A DNA stretch of 64,000 bases, taken from positions 27,889,463 to 27,953,462 of the forward strand of contig NC_088715.1 in the NCBI RefSeq assembly GCF_963576615.1, written 5' to 3'. Below, piece after piece: positions 12,065-22,480 of this stretch (position 1 is its first letter; every line of letters begins with the position of its first letter). The position numbers and the translations under genes were made by a program. Origin of the DNA: Watersipora subatra (lineage: Eukaryota; Bryozoa; Gymnolaemata; Cheilostomatida; Watersiporidae). The notes below the pieces were generated by a model, which did not search any database, had not been told where the DNA came from, and saw only the letters and a program-made list of their open reading frames with translations.

Positions 12065-12620
12065 GCTGCCGTTACTACAACCTGCTGAACCCAACAGGAG
12101 GGAGCTGAAACCAACTCGCTTGTGCTTTGCTGAAACCAACAGAGTGCGCTGAAACCAACAGAGTGCACTGAAACCAATGCTACAACCTGCCAAACCCAAC
12201 AGGAAAGTGCTGAAACCGACAGAGTGCATTGAAACCAACGCTGCAACCTGCCGAACCCAACAGGGGATAGCTGAAACCAACTCGCTTGTGCTCTGCTGAA
12301 ACCAACAGAGTGCGCCGAAACCAACAGAGTGCACTGAAACCAACGCTACAACCTGCCAAACCCAACAGGAAGGTGCTGAAACCGACAGAGTGCATTGAAA
12401 CCAACGCTGCAACCTTCCGAACCCAACAGGGGGTAGCTGAAACCAACTCGCTTGTGCTCCGCTGAACCCAACAGGATGGGCTGAACCCAACACTGCCGAC
12501 AGTACAACCCGCTGAAACCAACAGGAGGGAGCTTAATCCAACTTACTTGCGCTTTGTTGAAACCAACAGACTGCGCTGAAACCAACGCGGTCCATGCTAT
12601 AACCTGCTGAAACCAACAGG
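12065..12620. repeat. Minisatellite with CTGAAACCAACAGAGTGC-type units
   Basis: Nested repeats occur here: short units of about 19-21 bp built on CTGAAACCAACAGAGTG are grouped into higher-order blocks of roughly 165 bp. Each block contains a Y-shaped order: ACAACCTGC, AACCCAACAGG, CTCGCTTGTGCT. Four overlapping minus-strand open frames (up to 174 codons, rich in VSAxxVGFS) are by-products of a repeat without stops, not genes. Confidence 0.8.
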
Positions 12621-13334
12621 AGAGAACACAAGGATGTAAGAATAATAATTATCTAATTATCCAATGTATTCATAGTATTTTGGTGTGAGCTTGATATTAT
12701 TCTGTTAGTGACGATTATGATACTTCTGCAACAATAACAACTTTATTATAGTAATACTAACTATGCGTCTAATTCAAAAGCCAAACACAAGCTGAACTGT
12801 CTAAAAATTTATGGCAGTATTTATATTACACGAGCGATTGGCCTAGAGTTTGACGGTTATCATTCAAACTGACCAATCATATCATCTTGCTGACTGCTGA
12901 CTTTTTGAAAAATTCTCCACCTTCATAACAATAAAAAAGAGTGCTAGACCATGAACCATTGCAGTATGACAATCTACATGTAGATGCTAACAGAAAGCCC
13001 AGAAAACTCTACGTATACTGGATAGCGAACAATAATCATAAAAAACAGCAAGACATATTTCGAGAATGAAAAGGAATAATCACAAAATCTTATTTCAAGA
13101 AACGTAGAACAAAAACGGAAACAAAAATTATTGAAGTAATCTTTAACAACTAACACTTAATTAGAACAGAAACTTAGATTATTTTGACACGTAACCATGA
13201 ACGTAAGAAATTTCTTCAAATGAGTTAACAGTAAGAAATAAATTAAAGACTGTTCATTGCATAAAATGCTTCATACGTGGCGTCTGCTATCTTTCCTAGG
13301 TCAAACACTATTCCAGAAGTCTCTTTTCTATATA
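12621..13334. other. Gene-free A+T-rich DNA before duplication copy 2
   Basis: It ends at a TATA-like TATATAAATATATACC (about 13328-13345) that precedes the copy-2 zinc-finger exon by about 40 bases. Nothing else is recognisable; a 60-codon minus-strand frame at 12974-13156 has no support. Confidence 0.4.
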
Positions 13335-16300
13335 AATATATACCGGCTATGTCACATTTTCCTTTGATCAGTTCATCATGCTTTTCTGTGCAGAATATCT
13401 GAAGTATTTCGCCTCACTCAGAGAACTGCGACGGCATGAGAGGGGTCACGTCAGGAAAATCAAGTGTTTCCCTTGCGAGAGCGTCTTCGCCACCAGAGCG
13501 ATGTTAGTCCAGCAAACTGAAGAAGAGCACCGGCGATCTGTGGCGACACAAACATCACCCACAAAACTGCCGAGCACAAGCAGACCGAGGGAGAAGAGAG
13601 CACCTTCTCCGAGGCAGCTGCCAAGTGGACACAGGAGACCGGTGTGGCGTCCATCCAACTCGGCTAGGACTTGGGCCACTCCAATACGAATCATTGCCAA
13701 GAACCCCCGAGATCCTCTAACTTCGATGAACTGTATGTCCCTGTGACGGATAAAATCCAAATAGCATAAGTCTCTGGAATTATTCTTCCCGCGGCCCTTT
13801 TCAGGGGCACCACTATTTTCATAGTTTGTTCGTTCGAATATCTCTCTTGATTTTTAAGTTTTCTACTACACTGCACCATATGAGTCTATTTGATTATTTG
13901 ATTTTAGAGACTTGCATTACACTAAAAAGAATTATTGAGCTTTACATCTAAGCTGCAATACACAATCCGTGGATCAGGAAACAGAGAGAGTATACAGAAT
14001 ACAGATTCTCCTACGATGCAAAAAGTTAATTCCCAACGATTATTTTAGAGAAATGTTTTTGTTGTTCATTAAACCATTTCAAACTAGAATCTACTATGAT
14101 GACACTACGACCATAAGGCCCGATTTCGCTATAAAAATGTTCACTTCAGTTGGTTGTTTTATCAACAATCGTACACGAATAACACAGTATACTTATTTGT
14201 CTATCTCAAATAAGTTCCATCGACATTTACACTGAAGTTCGAAAATCCTCACTTCAGTGTAAATACCATCTATAAGCTAATTAATAGACTGAATGATAAA
14301 TACAAAATAATATCTGCAAAATTTATAATCTCAGAGGACGGTCGTTATGGGCAAGTTTACAGCCGCCTGCCCATGGCATTTCTCGTCTGCACGTGCGGGG
14401 CAAGGTCAAAGCACATTGCACAAATATCTATACAAATTACGTGACTCATTTAGACGTCCCGCACGATGGACTGAGTAACGAACATGAACGAGTACTAATG
14501 GGCTTGCGCGTATGATTTTGTAGATAGCATGGGCCAGAGTTGCGCAGTTCCACACGTGTGAAACTAATACGGCTAAGGCATGTGCGTTTTCCATTTTTCT
14601 AAGTTGAATTTTTCAACCGTAATAGCACGAGTTATGTTGTAAGATTTACAATTTCGAACGGACATTTTGAGATAATCTTTCTCAAAATTCAGGTGACTGA
14701 AATATAATTATGAGTGCTCAATTGGTCTTGATTGATTATTTCGAGGAGTGTGTAAATTAATTTTTTACAAAAATAATCTCAAACTAAACGTAAAATGTTC
14801 ACTGCTATCTTGTATTCAAAATACAGTTTGCATTTTATTTGATAATATGGCTACAAATAGAGGCTTTTTGTTAATTAGTTATTAAAGAAATAAAAGATAA
14901 CATATTTCGAAAAGATAAAGATAAGATATTTATAAAAGATAACAGATTAACATATTTCGAGAGGATAGTGAGTATGTTTGTTTGTTTGTTTGTGAATATT
15001 ATTTATTGAGGTTTTTATGAGAAAATAATGTTCTGTTGACCTCATAATTAAAAATTAAAGCTAATATAATGTGGTATAATATGATAATTGAGAATAAAAT
15101 TGATAGTGGCTACAATAATATGATTTCTATAAGACGATAATAAGATCGTTGATTGAGCTGAGTATATATATATATATAGTGTATATATATATGCAAGCTG
15201 AGTTGATTGAGTATTTAGATTCCAAGTTAGTAATTATTAGTATGGTCTTTTTTTTTTTAAATTTTAACGCGGGTGACACAATACTCTACTATTCTTATGT
15301 ATTTTTTTCTCAGTCTCAAAACGTCTGTGTAGTTAGGTCCTTGTTAGAGTCTTGCACTTTTGACAAGCTCATTATTTGACAAAATGATGCTAACAAAGTA
15401 ATATTTGCTCTTGTTATGCCATCCTGTCGTAAAACTAAAAATCGCGACAGATAAAAATGCCATGAGAGCGCACCTCCGCAGAACAGTCTCGACTGGAGGG
15501 AGACATTCCTTTTCGTGGAGTGACAAAAGGACGGGGCTCTTTAGCCGTTCTGTATGGAACTACGATTTATTGGAACAGAGGTTAACCAAGGCCAGACTGC
15601 CGATCGATGCCTTTTAGCGAGATTCATAGAATTTTTGCGCATTTGACAAATTTATTCGTTTCGTGTTCGTAAAATTAATTTATTGTGATTTTCTGTCGAA
15701 ATTTTATAAAATATGTTCTCCAAATAGTAACTGCGTGCTAAATGCTTCTTAAGTACTATTGTTCTGTTTTACTTGCACTTATTTTCCGGTTGTGTTACTG
15801 TTTATCGAGAGTATCGTTCCTTATCTGCAAAAAGTAATATTTCACGGGCTTTTCGTTTGTGTTTAGTTAGTTGTAACATAAATAACAACCAGATATGTGC
15901 AAATATTTTAATTAATACTTTACAAGTCTGATGGTCTCCACTTGCTTTAGGGGTTATATTTTACTTGAACTTGATTAATGGCTAGTTGTCAGTCAATAAC
16001 TTTATTGTTGCGACAGTGAAAAACTCTCAAAATTGCTTATGCAATACATGTATGTACGTATAGGTAAATATAGTTTGGTGGCCACAAGGCACTTTCGTGT
16101 CAACAGCTGGCAGAAGATGGGGTCTATGGTAGCTTAACACTTTTATCATATTTCTAACCTAGTCATCATTAATGGAGTCTCCTACCGATATTTTAGTTGA
16201 GAAGTTAGGATTAATAGGCCATTAAATGGTGAGTAGTATAACAGTAATAGATTTCTTCTTACGCCGTATACAATCAGTGAATCAAAGCCGTAGACCTACA

Positions 16301-16562
16301 TTTATGTCATGTTGTAGTGTGCGGTGTATTAAATTACGCCGATAGCAAGTAGATTTGTAGTCTGTTTCCGGTCTGGCCCAGAGATTCATCAGCGCTGATA
16401 GTAACCCTCCAAAACTTTAATTCACTATTTATACTGATTTTCAAAGTTTGCTAGTAAGGATTGTATTAGCTATTATGGATTGTATAGTTCACTATAATTA
16501 AATACCACATTCTAATGAGCTAATAAGCCTTAATAATAGCAAAGACCAATAATCAAGCGTTT
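13335..16562. repeat. Segmental duplication, copy 2, proximal block
   Basis: It is the direct-orientation partner of 290-3235. It carries the better-preserved zinc-finger exon. It also has an extra A+T-rich stretch with GATAAAGATAAGATA-like and TA repeats (14880-15250) that copy 1 lacks. Confidence 0.7.
13378..13746 (+). CDS. Small C2H2 zinc-finger protein exon (copy 2, doubtful function)
   Basis: The 122-codon open frame starts at an ATG about 40 bases after a TATA-like run. It has two C2H2-like units at residues 4-23 and 29-52: FASLRELRRHERGH (spacing and histidines kept) and KCFPCESVFATRAMLVQ. Finger one has lost its second cysteine (CAEY; copy 1 has CAEC). Finger two has lost its first histidine (LVQQ; copy 1 has LVQH). 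A basic Ser/Pro-rich tail follows. The family would bind DNA or RNA through zinc; with these losses neither finger should fold normally. It could be a degenerating gene, or a first exon joined to the small exons downstream. I do not recognise an ortholog. Confidence 0.4.
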   Translation: MLFCAEYLKYFASLRELRRHERGHVRKIKCFPCESVFATRAMLVQQTEEEHRRSVATQTSPTKLPSTSRPREKRAPSPRQLPSGHRRPVWRPSNSARTWATPIRIIAKNPRDPLTSMNCMSL

Positions 16563-17105
16563 CCCGAGTCGTAAAGCGTGGGTATGAGGATAGTAATCGT
16601 AAAGACAGGGATGATGAGCTTTGAGAAAATATGTAATAGTTTTATTAAATACTTTGCAATACGCTTTTTAAAATCGATTAAAAGTTTTCAATGTATCATG
16701 ATAAGAAGACTGTGTTCCTTTGTAGACCCAGCAACAATACCTATGACAAAGAGTAATTTATCATATAGTTTATACCAAAAATGTAAAATATGAACTGAGA
16801 AGTTTGGCAATGATTCATTATAATCAACACCTATCACTCATTAATCCAGCTGACTCAAGCGAGAAGCCGCTTTCTTTTAAAAAATGCATGATTTTCTGAA
16901 AACAAGAATTTTTAATGAAGCAATGCATCTAATCTCTAATTAATGAATCATTTGATTATTTGTTGAAGTATGAAATGAATGAGTTTGCTAGTTTGCCTAT
17001 TATTGGCTTTTTTCGTTCGTAAGGCTTGTTGGCTTATTAGAATGTAGACCTTGATTATAATGAATTATGTAATCCATAATAGCTAGCTGTGGTAATCAAT
17101 TTAAA
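16470..17105. repeat. Inverted pair of about 80 bp around a gene-free spacer
   Basis: Sequence at about 16470-16530 (GCTATTATGGATTGTATAG, ACATTCTAATGAG) recurs inverted at about 17025-17100 (read on the minus strand: GCTATTATGGATTACATAA, ACATTCTAATAAG). The left arm lies at the end of the duplicated block and has a counterpart near 3165-3210. The 0.5-kb spacer holds only an unsupported 71-codon frame. Confidence 0.5.
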
Positions 17106-17545
17106 TAGAGGTATTAAATTTTTACTGCTACTACCAACATCGGCGGCAATTTCTCACAGGGCGATAGCGAAAACAGAATAAGGACCTATGTATAATCGGT
17201 GCATACAAACACGTTCTGTATGTAAAAAGCATAGATTTATGTTTACAGAGCTGATTGGCGGATTTTGCTAATTGCCCATGGCGCAAAAAATATGTGTATC
17301 TTCGTTATGTATTTCTCCTCATCTTTTAATGGCAAATAGTTACTGCTTGACAACAATATTTCTGGTAAGGATAGTTAATAAGGTATGGGATACTCTATTC
17401 TATCTATTAAACTTAAGATCTGTTATACCCCGTTTTCAAGCCTCCTTGGCAAAAAATGCTCTGTGACCATCAGACAAATACTTCCAACAGGCAGGGCAGT
17501 TTGTGTTTGGCTCTCGAAAGAGGCACACGATGTCGTGTGGAAGTA

Positions 17546-18392
17546 CAGACGGTTCCCAACCTACGAACGAGTTACGTTCCGAACGATTGTTCGTAAGGTG
17601 AATTTGTTCGTAAGTTGCTTCAGTGCTATATTTTGTATTATAATTTATGTTTAAGGCCTATATAAGTATATTGAAGGTTTATATAAGTATGTTTAAGGCT
17701 TGTATAATATTTATTTGTAAATAACATTTAATAAAATGAAGAGAATACATACAGTACTGTACTACGTATTTTATATCATGAAAGGGTCTTCGTCGTCGCT
17801 GGAATTGGCTTCAAAAGTTACTTCCTTCTCCGTAATTCCAATGGAAGAAGATGAGGGTTGATGAGTATCTTCCTTGGAGGATTTACTAGAAACTGATGGT
17901 TCTATGATTTCCCTCTTCTTTTTGCTAATGATTGTCGATTGCATAGGCACTGCACCTTTCACGTGTTCCATTATACGATCTTTCTGTTTATAAATGGTAC
18001 CGACTGTCGAACGATTCAAGTTGTATGCCCGTGCAACGCTCACCATTTTCTCACCCGCATCAAGCTTCTTTATTATTGACACTTTCGTTTCAAATGAGAT
18101 GGCTTGTCTCTTCTTTGCATTACCACTCTCACTAGAAGCCTTTCACTTTTCACCAACCACATTGAATAATGGATGCCCGAGATATTTACTGTACGTAATG
18201 ATAAAAATAAAAAAGGCAGAAGAAGGCGGGATGCTGGGTGGTGCTTCCGAGTACGTAGTGCCTCTTTCTGTCTTTTTGCCGCTAATACGTCGGTAATACT
18301 GATGGTAATTTTTACGGACATACGAACGCGCAGACCCTGTTCGTATGTGCCGTTGTTCGTAACTCGAATGTTCGTAAGTAGGGAACCATCTG
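17546..18392 (-). mobile_element. Non-autonomous Tigger/pogo-type element
   Basis: Its termini are CAGACGGTTCCCAACCTACG and, inverted, CAGATGGTTCCCTACTTACG. It is flanked by TA on both sides (544-545 and 393-394 of the respective lines), the pogo/Tigger target. At 847 bp it is far shorter than an autonomous copy. It holds the N-terminal helix-turn-helix part of a transposase on the minus strand but no DDE catalytic domain. It inserted between the two blocks of duplication copy 2. Confidence 0.85.
17771..18142 (-). pseudogene. Tigger transposase remnant: CENP-B/pipsqueak-type HTH only
   Basis: Read from about 18142 downward it gives KKRQAISFETK, then SIIKKLDAGEKMVSVARAYN and LNRSTVGTIYKQKDRIMEHV, the first helix-turn-helix of pogo-class transposases and CENP-B. 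It continues through a Ser/Lys-rich stretch to an acidic end (SSDDEDPFMI) and a stop at 17771. The second HTH, the DDE domain and the start codon in this frame are missing; a stop lies just upstream at 18143-18145. In the family this part binds the TIRs. The acidic tail resembles a transposase C-terminus joined by internal deletion. Confidence 0.7.
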
Positions 18393-19118
18393 TATTAACA
18401 AAAGCAGATAGTATAATGGAGAACTGCCTAAACCACCGGAGGTGTACACGATATTACAACGATCATGACACCGACTACATCAGAAGACCGGATATAAAGA
18501 CAGGCATCATATACTCATTTACAAGTGGATTAGGAACTGCCTGTGGAAGTAGCCCATGAGGAAAAGACATCAATTGGCCTGCTATAAAACTTTAGTAAAT
18601 GTAACATAATCACAAATGCTATTTTAGCGAGCAAACTGAAATGAGTGATAGTCTTGCAAAGGGCTACGGAGGAGCAACTCTATGAGCATTCATTTCGCAT
18701 GGATTGATGAAAAGGAAACTGTGCTACATTAAAACTGCTACTTTTATATCATGCCTAAACTAATTTCAAAGGAAACATCAATAAACTTATACCGTTATAT
18801 TTTTAGTGAAGAGCCTGTAACTCAAATCGTTTGCAATGAAAATAAAGAATGCATTATTAACTCTTTTTAGATTAACTTTTATATAACCCTCTTTAGGAAG
18901 TTACTAGTGTTTACTTATTGCTAACCAGACCAACTGTATCTTTAGAAAGTACAGGATGTAAACTGCATGAACAACTTGAATAATGTCATTAATTGACAAT
19001 ATGAAACTATGCAGTGGTGCCGTGTCAGTCACTTGTCTACGACCAACATACCTGATCATACCCAGTAGCTTACATCATTGTATTTAGCTTTGATTGATAG
19101 ACTTTCATTTATTTACAG

Positions 19119-19287
19119 AATAAAAGAAAACTCATACAGCCTGCAGAGCCAGGAATCGAGGTGATGGCTAAGGAGGTCGTCTCGAAGGCCCTAGAGGTTT
19201 CTACGTCAAACCTAAATCTCGAGCTAGAAGGCATTGGAGATGGCGATTACGATGACCTTCTACTTGAATGTATAATGGTTGAAAAAG
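19119..19287 (+). CDS. Duplicated small exon D (candidate alternative exon)
   Basis: The exon is 169 nt, between TTTACAG and GTAACT. It has 56 codons plus one base, starting NKRKLIQPAEPGIEVMAKE, with core LELEGIGDGDYDDLLLECIM. The frame and the 0-to-1 phase pattern are kept despite many substitutions relative to A-C. The upstream intron resembles that of copy A (TCAGTCACTTGTCT, TGATCATACCCAG words), so D corresponds to A. Confidence 0.45.
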
Positions 19288-19503
19288 GTAACTAACTTAA
19301 ACTGTATTTGTTAACTCATTGTGTTAATTCGAACTGTAATCTCAGGTTAAACTGTTATTAAGTTGTTCAGTTTCACTTCCAAAATATGAAACTATACATT
19401 TCTGCTATGTCAGTCACTTGTCTCCTACCAACAGACCTGATCATACCCAGTAGCTTATGTCATTGTTTTAATATTTGAATGATAGAATTTCATTAATTTG
19501 CAG

Positions 19504-19688
19504 AATAAAAGAACAACTTTACAGCCTGTGGATCCTGGCATCGAGCCTGGCCGAGGTCATGGCCGACAAGCTCGCATCTAAGCCTTTGAACTTTTAATGC
19601 TCCATATCAAACATCAGTCTGGAACTAGGAGGCATTATAGATGCCGATTATAGCTACCTGCTGCTGGAATGTATGATGGTGGAAGAAG
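19504..19688 (+). pseudogene. Duplicated small exon E, frame broken
   Basis: It has the same splice borders (GCAG before, GTAACT after) and the same start NKRTTLQP. At 185 nt its length no longer fits the phase of the other copies. A small internal duplication (CCTGGCATCGAGCCTGGC) shifts the frame and leads to a stop. The end of the exon is still clearly related (GGCATTATAGATGCCGATTA). It is a dead copy. Confidence 0.55.
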
Positions 19689-20769
19689 GTAACTAACTGA
19701 AACTGTATTTGTTAACTCAGTGGTATTTCGAACTGTATAAATAAATTTAATATTGTCAGTAATTGACAAAAAAAGTTTGAAGCATCACTAACTTTAGCAA
19801 AACATGCGATTTTACTAAAAGAAATTCATCATGAAGGTCTCATGTAACTATATGTGACGGTGTCATTAGGATGAAATATTGAGAGTTCTATCATCAACTG
19901 AGTTAGCATAGTAATAATTCCCCTTTTCCATTGTCTGATGATATATATTACCCAGAGCACTCAAAATAACATGTGATTGATTATTGAACAGTTTTACAAC
20001 TTGATCATGAAATGCAGTGAATATGTAAATTTTAAATTTTTCCATATAAATCAATATGAAATACAATTGCTCATTTTAGAAGCTGCAAGTCGCATGAGAA
20101 AAGGAAGATGAAGCCGCTGGCAGGAAAAGAGGATAAATGGCTTTGTAAGATTATGTTGCTGCCGAAGCCAAACTTGAAAAATCATATCACTAAAAACATT
20201 GACAATGCTTTCCTATTGTGAATTGTGATTATTAAGTTATGGAAGTGCATTCGCCGAGGCTTAATAAACATCAATACCATAATCAATCATTAGTCTGTAT
20301 AGTTAATCTTTTTATGTGTAGATTATTGTTGATGTCATTTCCGATACCAAATTATACAACAATGTGCATTACTGTATTTGAATTATGTTCACTACTTAAA
20401 ATTGTAAATATGTTCAGTTATACATTTGAATGTAACAGTTGTATCATTTTCATTTAGCACAACGATCAATTAGTTGTTCAATCCTTCACATATCCATCCA
20501 ATCAGATGGGCTCATCTACAGTTTCGTCTAATCAAATGTGCTCATCTAGAGCGAGCATCGTCTAAAATGCCTCCATACACCATCTTATCTACATTTCCTG
20601 TTTTATGTCTAGCAAGTTATTGACGATTGAAGCATATGTTTACTTCATATAGTTTATAAATGTGTGTATACTATATCTTTTAGTTGAACTGGCTTTTATG
20701 AGTTCCCATGAAGTTTAAATGTTTGATGGATTGACTGGGAGTGTGGGTATTATTGTAGTATTAATGTGA

Positions 20770-21450
20770 TTGCAATACTGCAATAACTATCGTCTTATAT
20801 TCATTTGTATTGTGTAGGATATTGTTGGTACTTTTTGCTGTATTTCTGTTATATTTCTTTATATTTAAAGTTTAAATACATTCTATTGTACTTAAAATTC
20901 TATACTTACACTGCCAAGCGCATCTGTTCTATGCCGAGCGCCAAGCTCTATCTACTCAACCAATTGGATAGATCCTAATATACAATTAACCCATTTATTT
21001 TAGTAATCAGATAAAGTATATCCAAGCTGTGTTGAAAATCATCCGCAGGTTCACCTATTGCTAATCCTTTAAAGGGTTGTAGAATATTTAACAAGTGACT
21101 GCCTAGTCCTTTAAGCAATCAGCCAATCACGTTTATACGCTATCACAATTCTATTTACCAGCATAGTAAAAAACGTGTCTGAATATAGGAAAAAAATTGT
21201 CCATGCATCCTATCAATGTTTAAAATATTTCACACAAAATATCATCAATTTCATGGGTTTGTTCTGATCGTTTCCATAACTAAATAACACAGTTTGTGAT
21301 TATCAAAAAATTCACACTATACCTAAATGTTATATTTTTACTGATTGATGAAATGCACGCACACTTAGCACTTGTTTCTGAACACAGGTAATTAGATTAG
21401 GAGATACCATTATCACTGGCGACTATCAAAGGTCTATCACAATAGTGTTA
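20770..21450. other. Gene-free DNA with a possible tRNA-like SINE remnant
   Basis: Around 20905-20965 the minus strand reads GGTTGAGTAGATAGAGC, a tRNA-like A-box. Otherwise nothing is recognisable up to the MITE at 21451. Confidence 0.3.
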
Positions 21451-22205
21451 CAGTGAAACTCGGCTAACTCGAACTTCACGGGACCGAGAGAAAGTGTTAG
21501 AGTTATCAGAGCGTTCAAGTTATGAGAACACTGTCACAAGTGCATGTATTATTGTATTTATCAGTACATATACAAACTATAAATAAATCAAAAGCATTGA
21601 TTGCTTGTATCAAGTTAAGGGACCTCTCATGTAATGTTTTAACAATTTTTATCAGAAAGTATAAATATTCTCCATTATTGCTTGAGATTCGTTTGTTTGT
21701 TTTAGGTGATGTGACTGCCAGGACATTTCAAATTAAAATAGGCAAAACCTGATCGCGGTTGAAACTCTCAGAAAAAAAGACATATTTTTCTTTTGAACGT
21801 TTTAACAAAAACCAGTTTTGCTGATTTTTCTTAAAGTTTATCTGAAGGTTACTTCGCTTCTCCTTGCTTGCGGAGGGCTATCCCTAAGCAGATGTTTGGT
21901 AAAATTTCATTTTTTGCAAACCTTTAGAGAAGTCGTTAACAAAAATATTTTGCAGATTGTGGTGATAATGATGCCTAAGAACTAATAAAAGTTGTTGTTT
22001 ATCTATATGGCTTGGAATAAAGTGATATTCTAAAGCGATAATAACCGTCTCGGTAGCCGTTGGGCAAAAAAACTGTTCGAGTTGACCAAGTTGAGGTCGA
22101 GTTATCTAAAGCATTTTATCATTGCGTGGGAACGAACTAAACAAATCCATTCAAGTTACCCATGTGTTCGAGATATCCGAGGGCGAGGTTATCCAAGTTT
22201 CACTG
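21451..22205 (+). mobile_element. Complete pogo/mariner-type MITE
   Basis: Its termini are CAGTGAAACTCGGCTAACTC and, inverted, CAGTGAAACTTGGATAACCT, flanked by TA at 21449-21450 and 22206-22207. It is 755 bp and has no transposase. The same family ends at position 283 in inverse orientation. The short open frames inside are by-products. Confidence 0.8.
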
Positions 22206-22329
22206 TATTTTGATAGGTATTATTGTCCACAATCATATGGCAGCCGATTCACAGCTTTGTTTTTATTACTCTGATAGTCCCACAAGAGATAGTCATGTGT
22301 ATTATTTATGTGTACAGTTATTTTCTAAT

Positions 22330-22480
22330 GAAGCAAGGTTGTCAAGTAGTGTAGAGATTAGTGTGTCGGTTTACAAAGCAGAATGTTTGTTTAATTCCTG
22401 TGTGATGATATGGTTTTCCTATTGCTTTTAGAATAGCTGAGGACAGACGGACACGACTATATTACAGTAAAGACTCTAGT
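22330..22480 (+). mobile_element. tRNA-derived SINE
   Basis: It has a tRNA-like head (TAGAGATTAGTGTGTCGG A-box region, TTTAATTCCTGTG degraded B box) and a tail GGACAGACGGACACGACTAT then TTACAGTAAAG. That tail recurs in the copies at 32865, 48185 and 48773. Confidence 0.5.

Larger units (their letters stand above)
18760..20545. repeat. Segmental duplication, copy 2, distal block
   Basis: It is the partner of 9285-11955, carrying small exons D and E. Further matches to copy 1 (around 11060-11230) continue out of order at about 20555-20765. Confidence 0.6.

Noticed and set aside
11969-12585. Four overlapping minus-strand open frames (79-174 codons) with VGFSA repeats
   Set aside because: They are translations of the minisatellite in several frames at once; no splice, promoter or family support.
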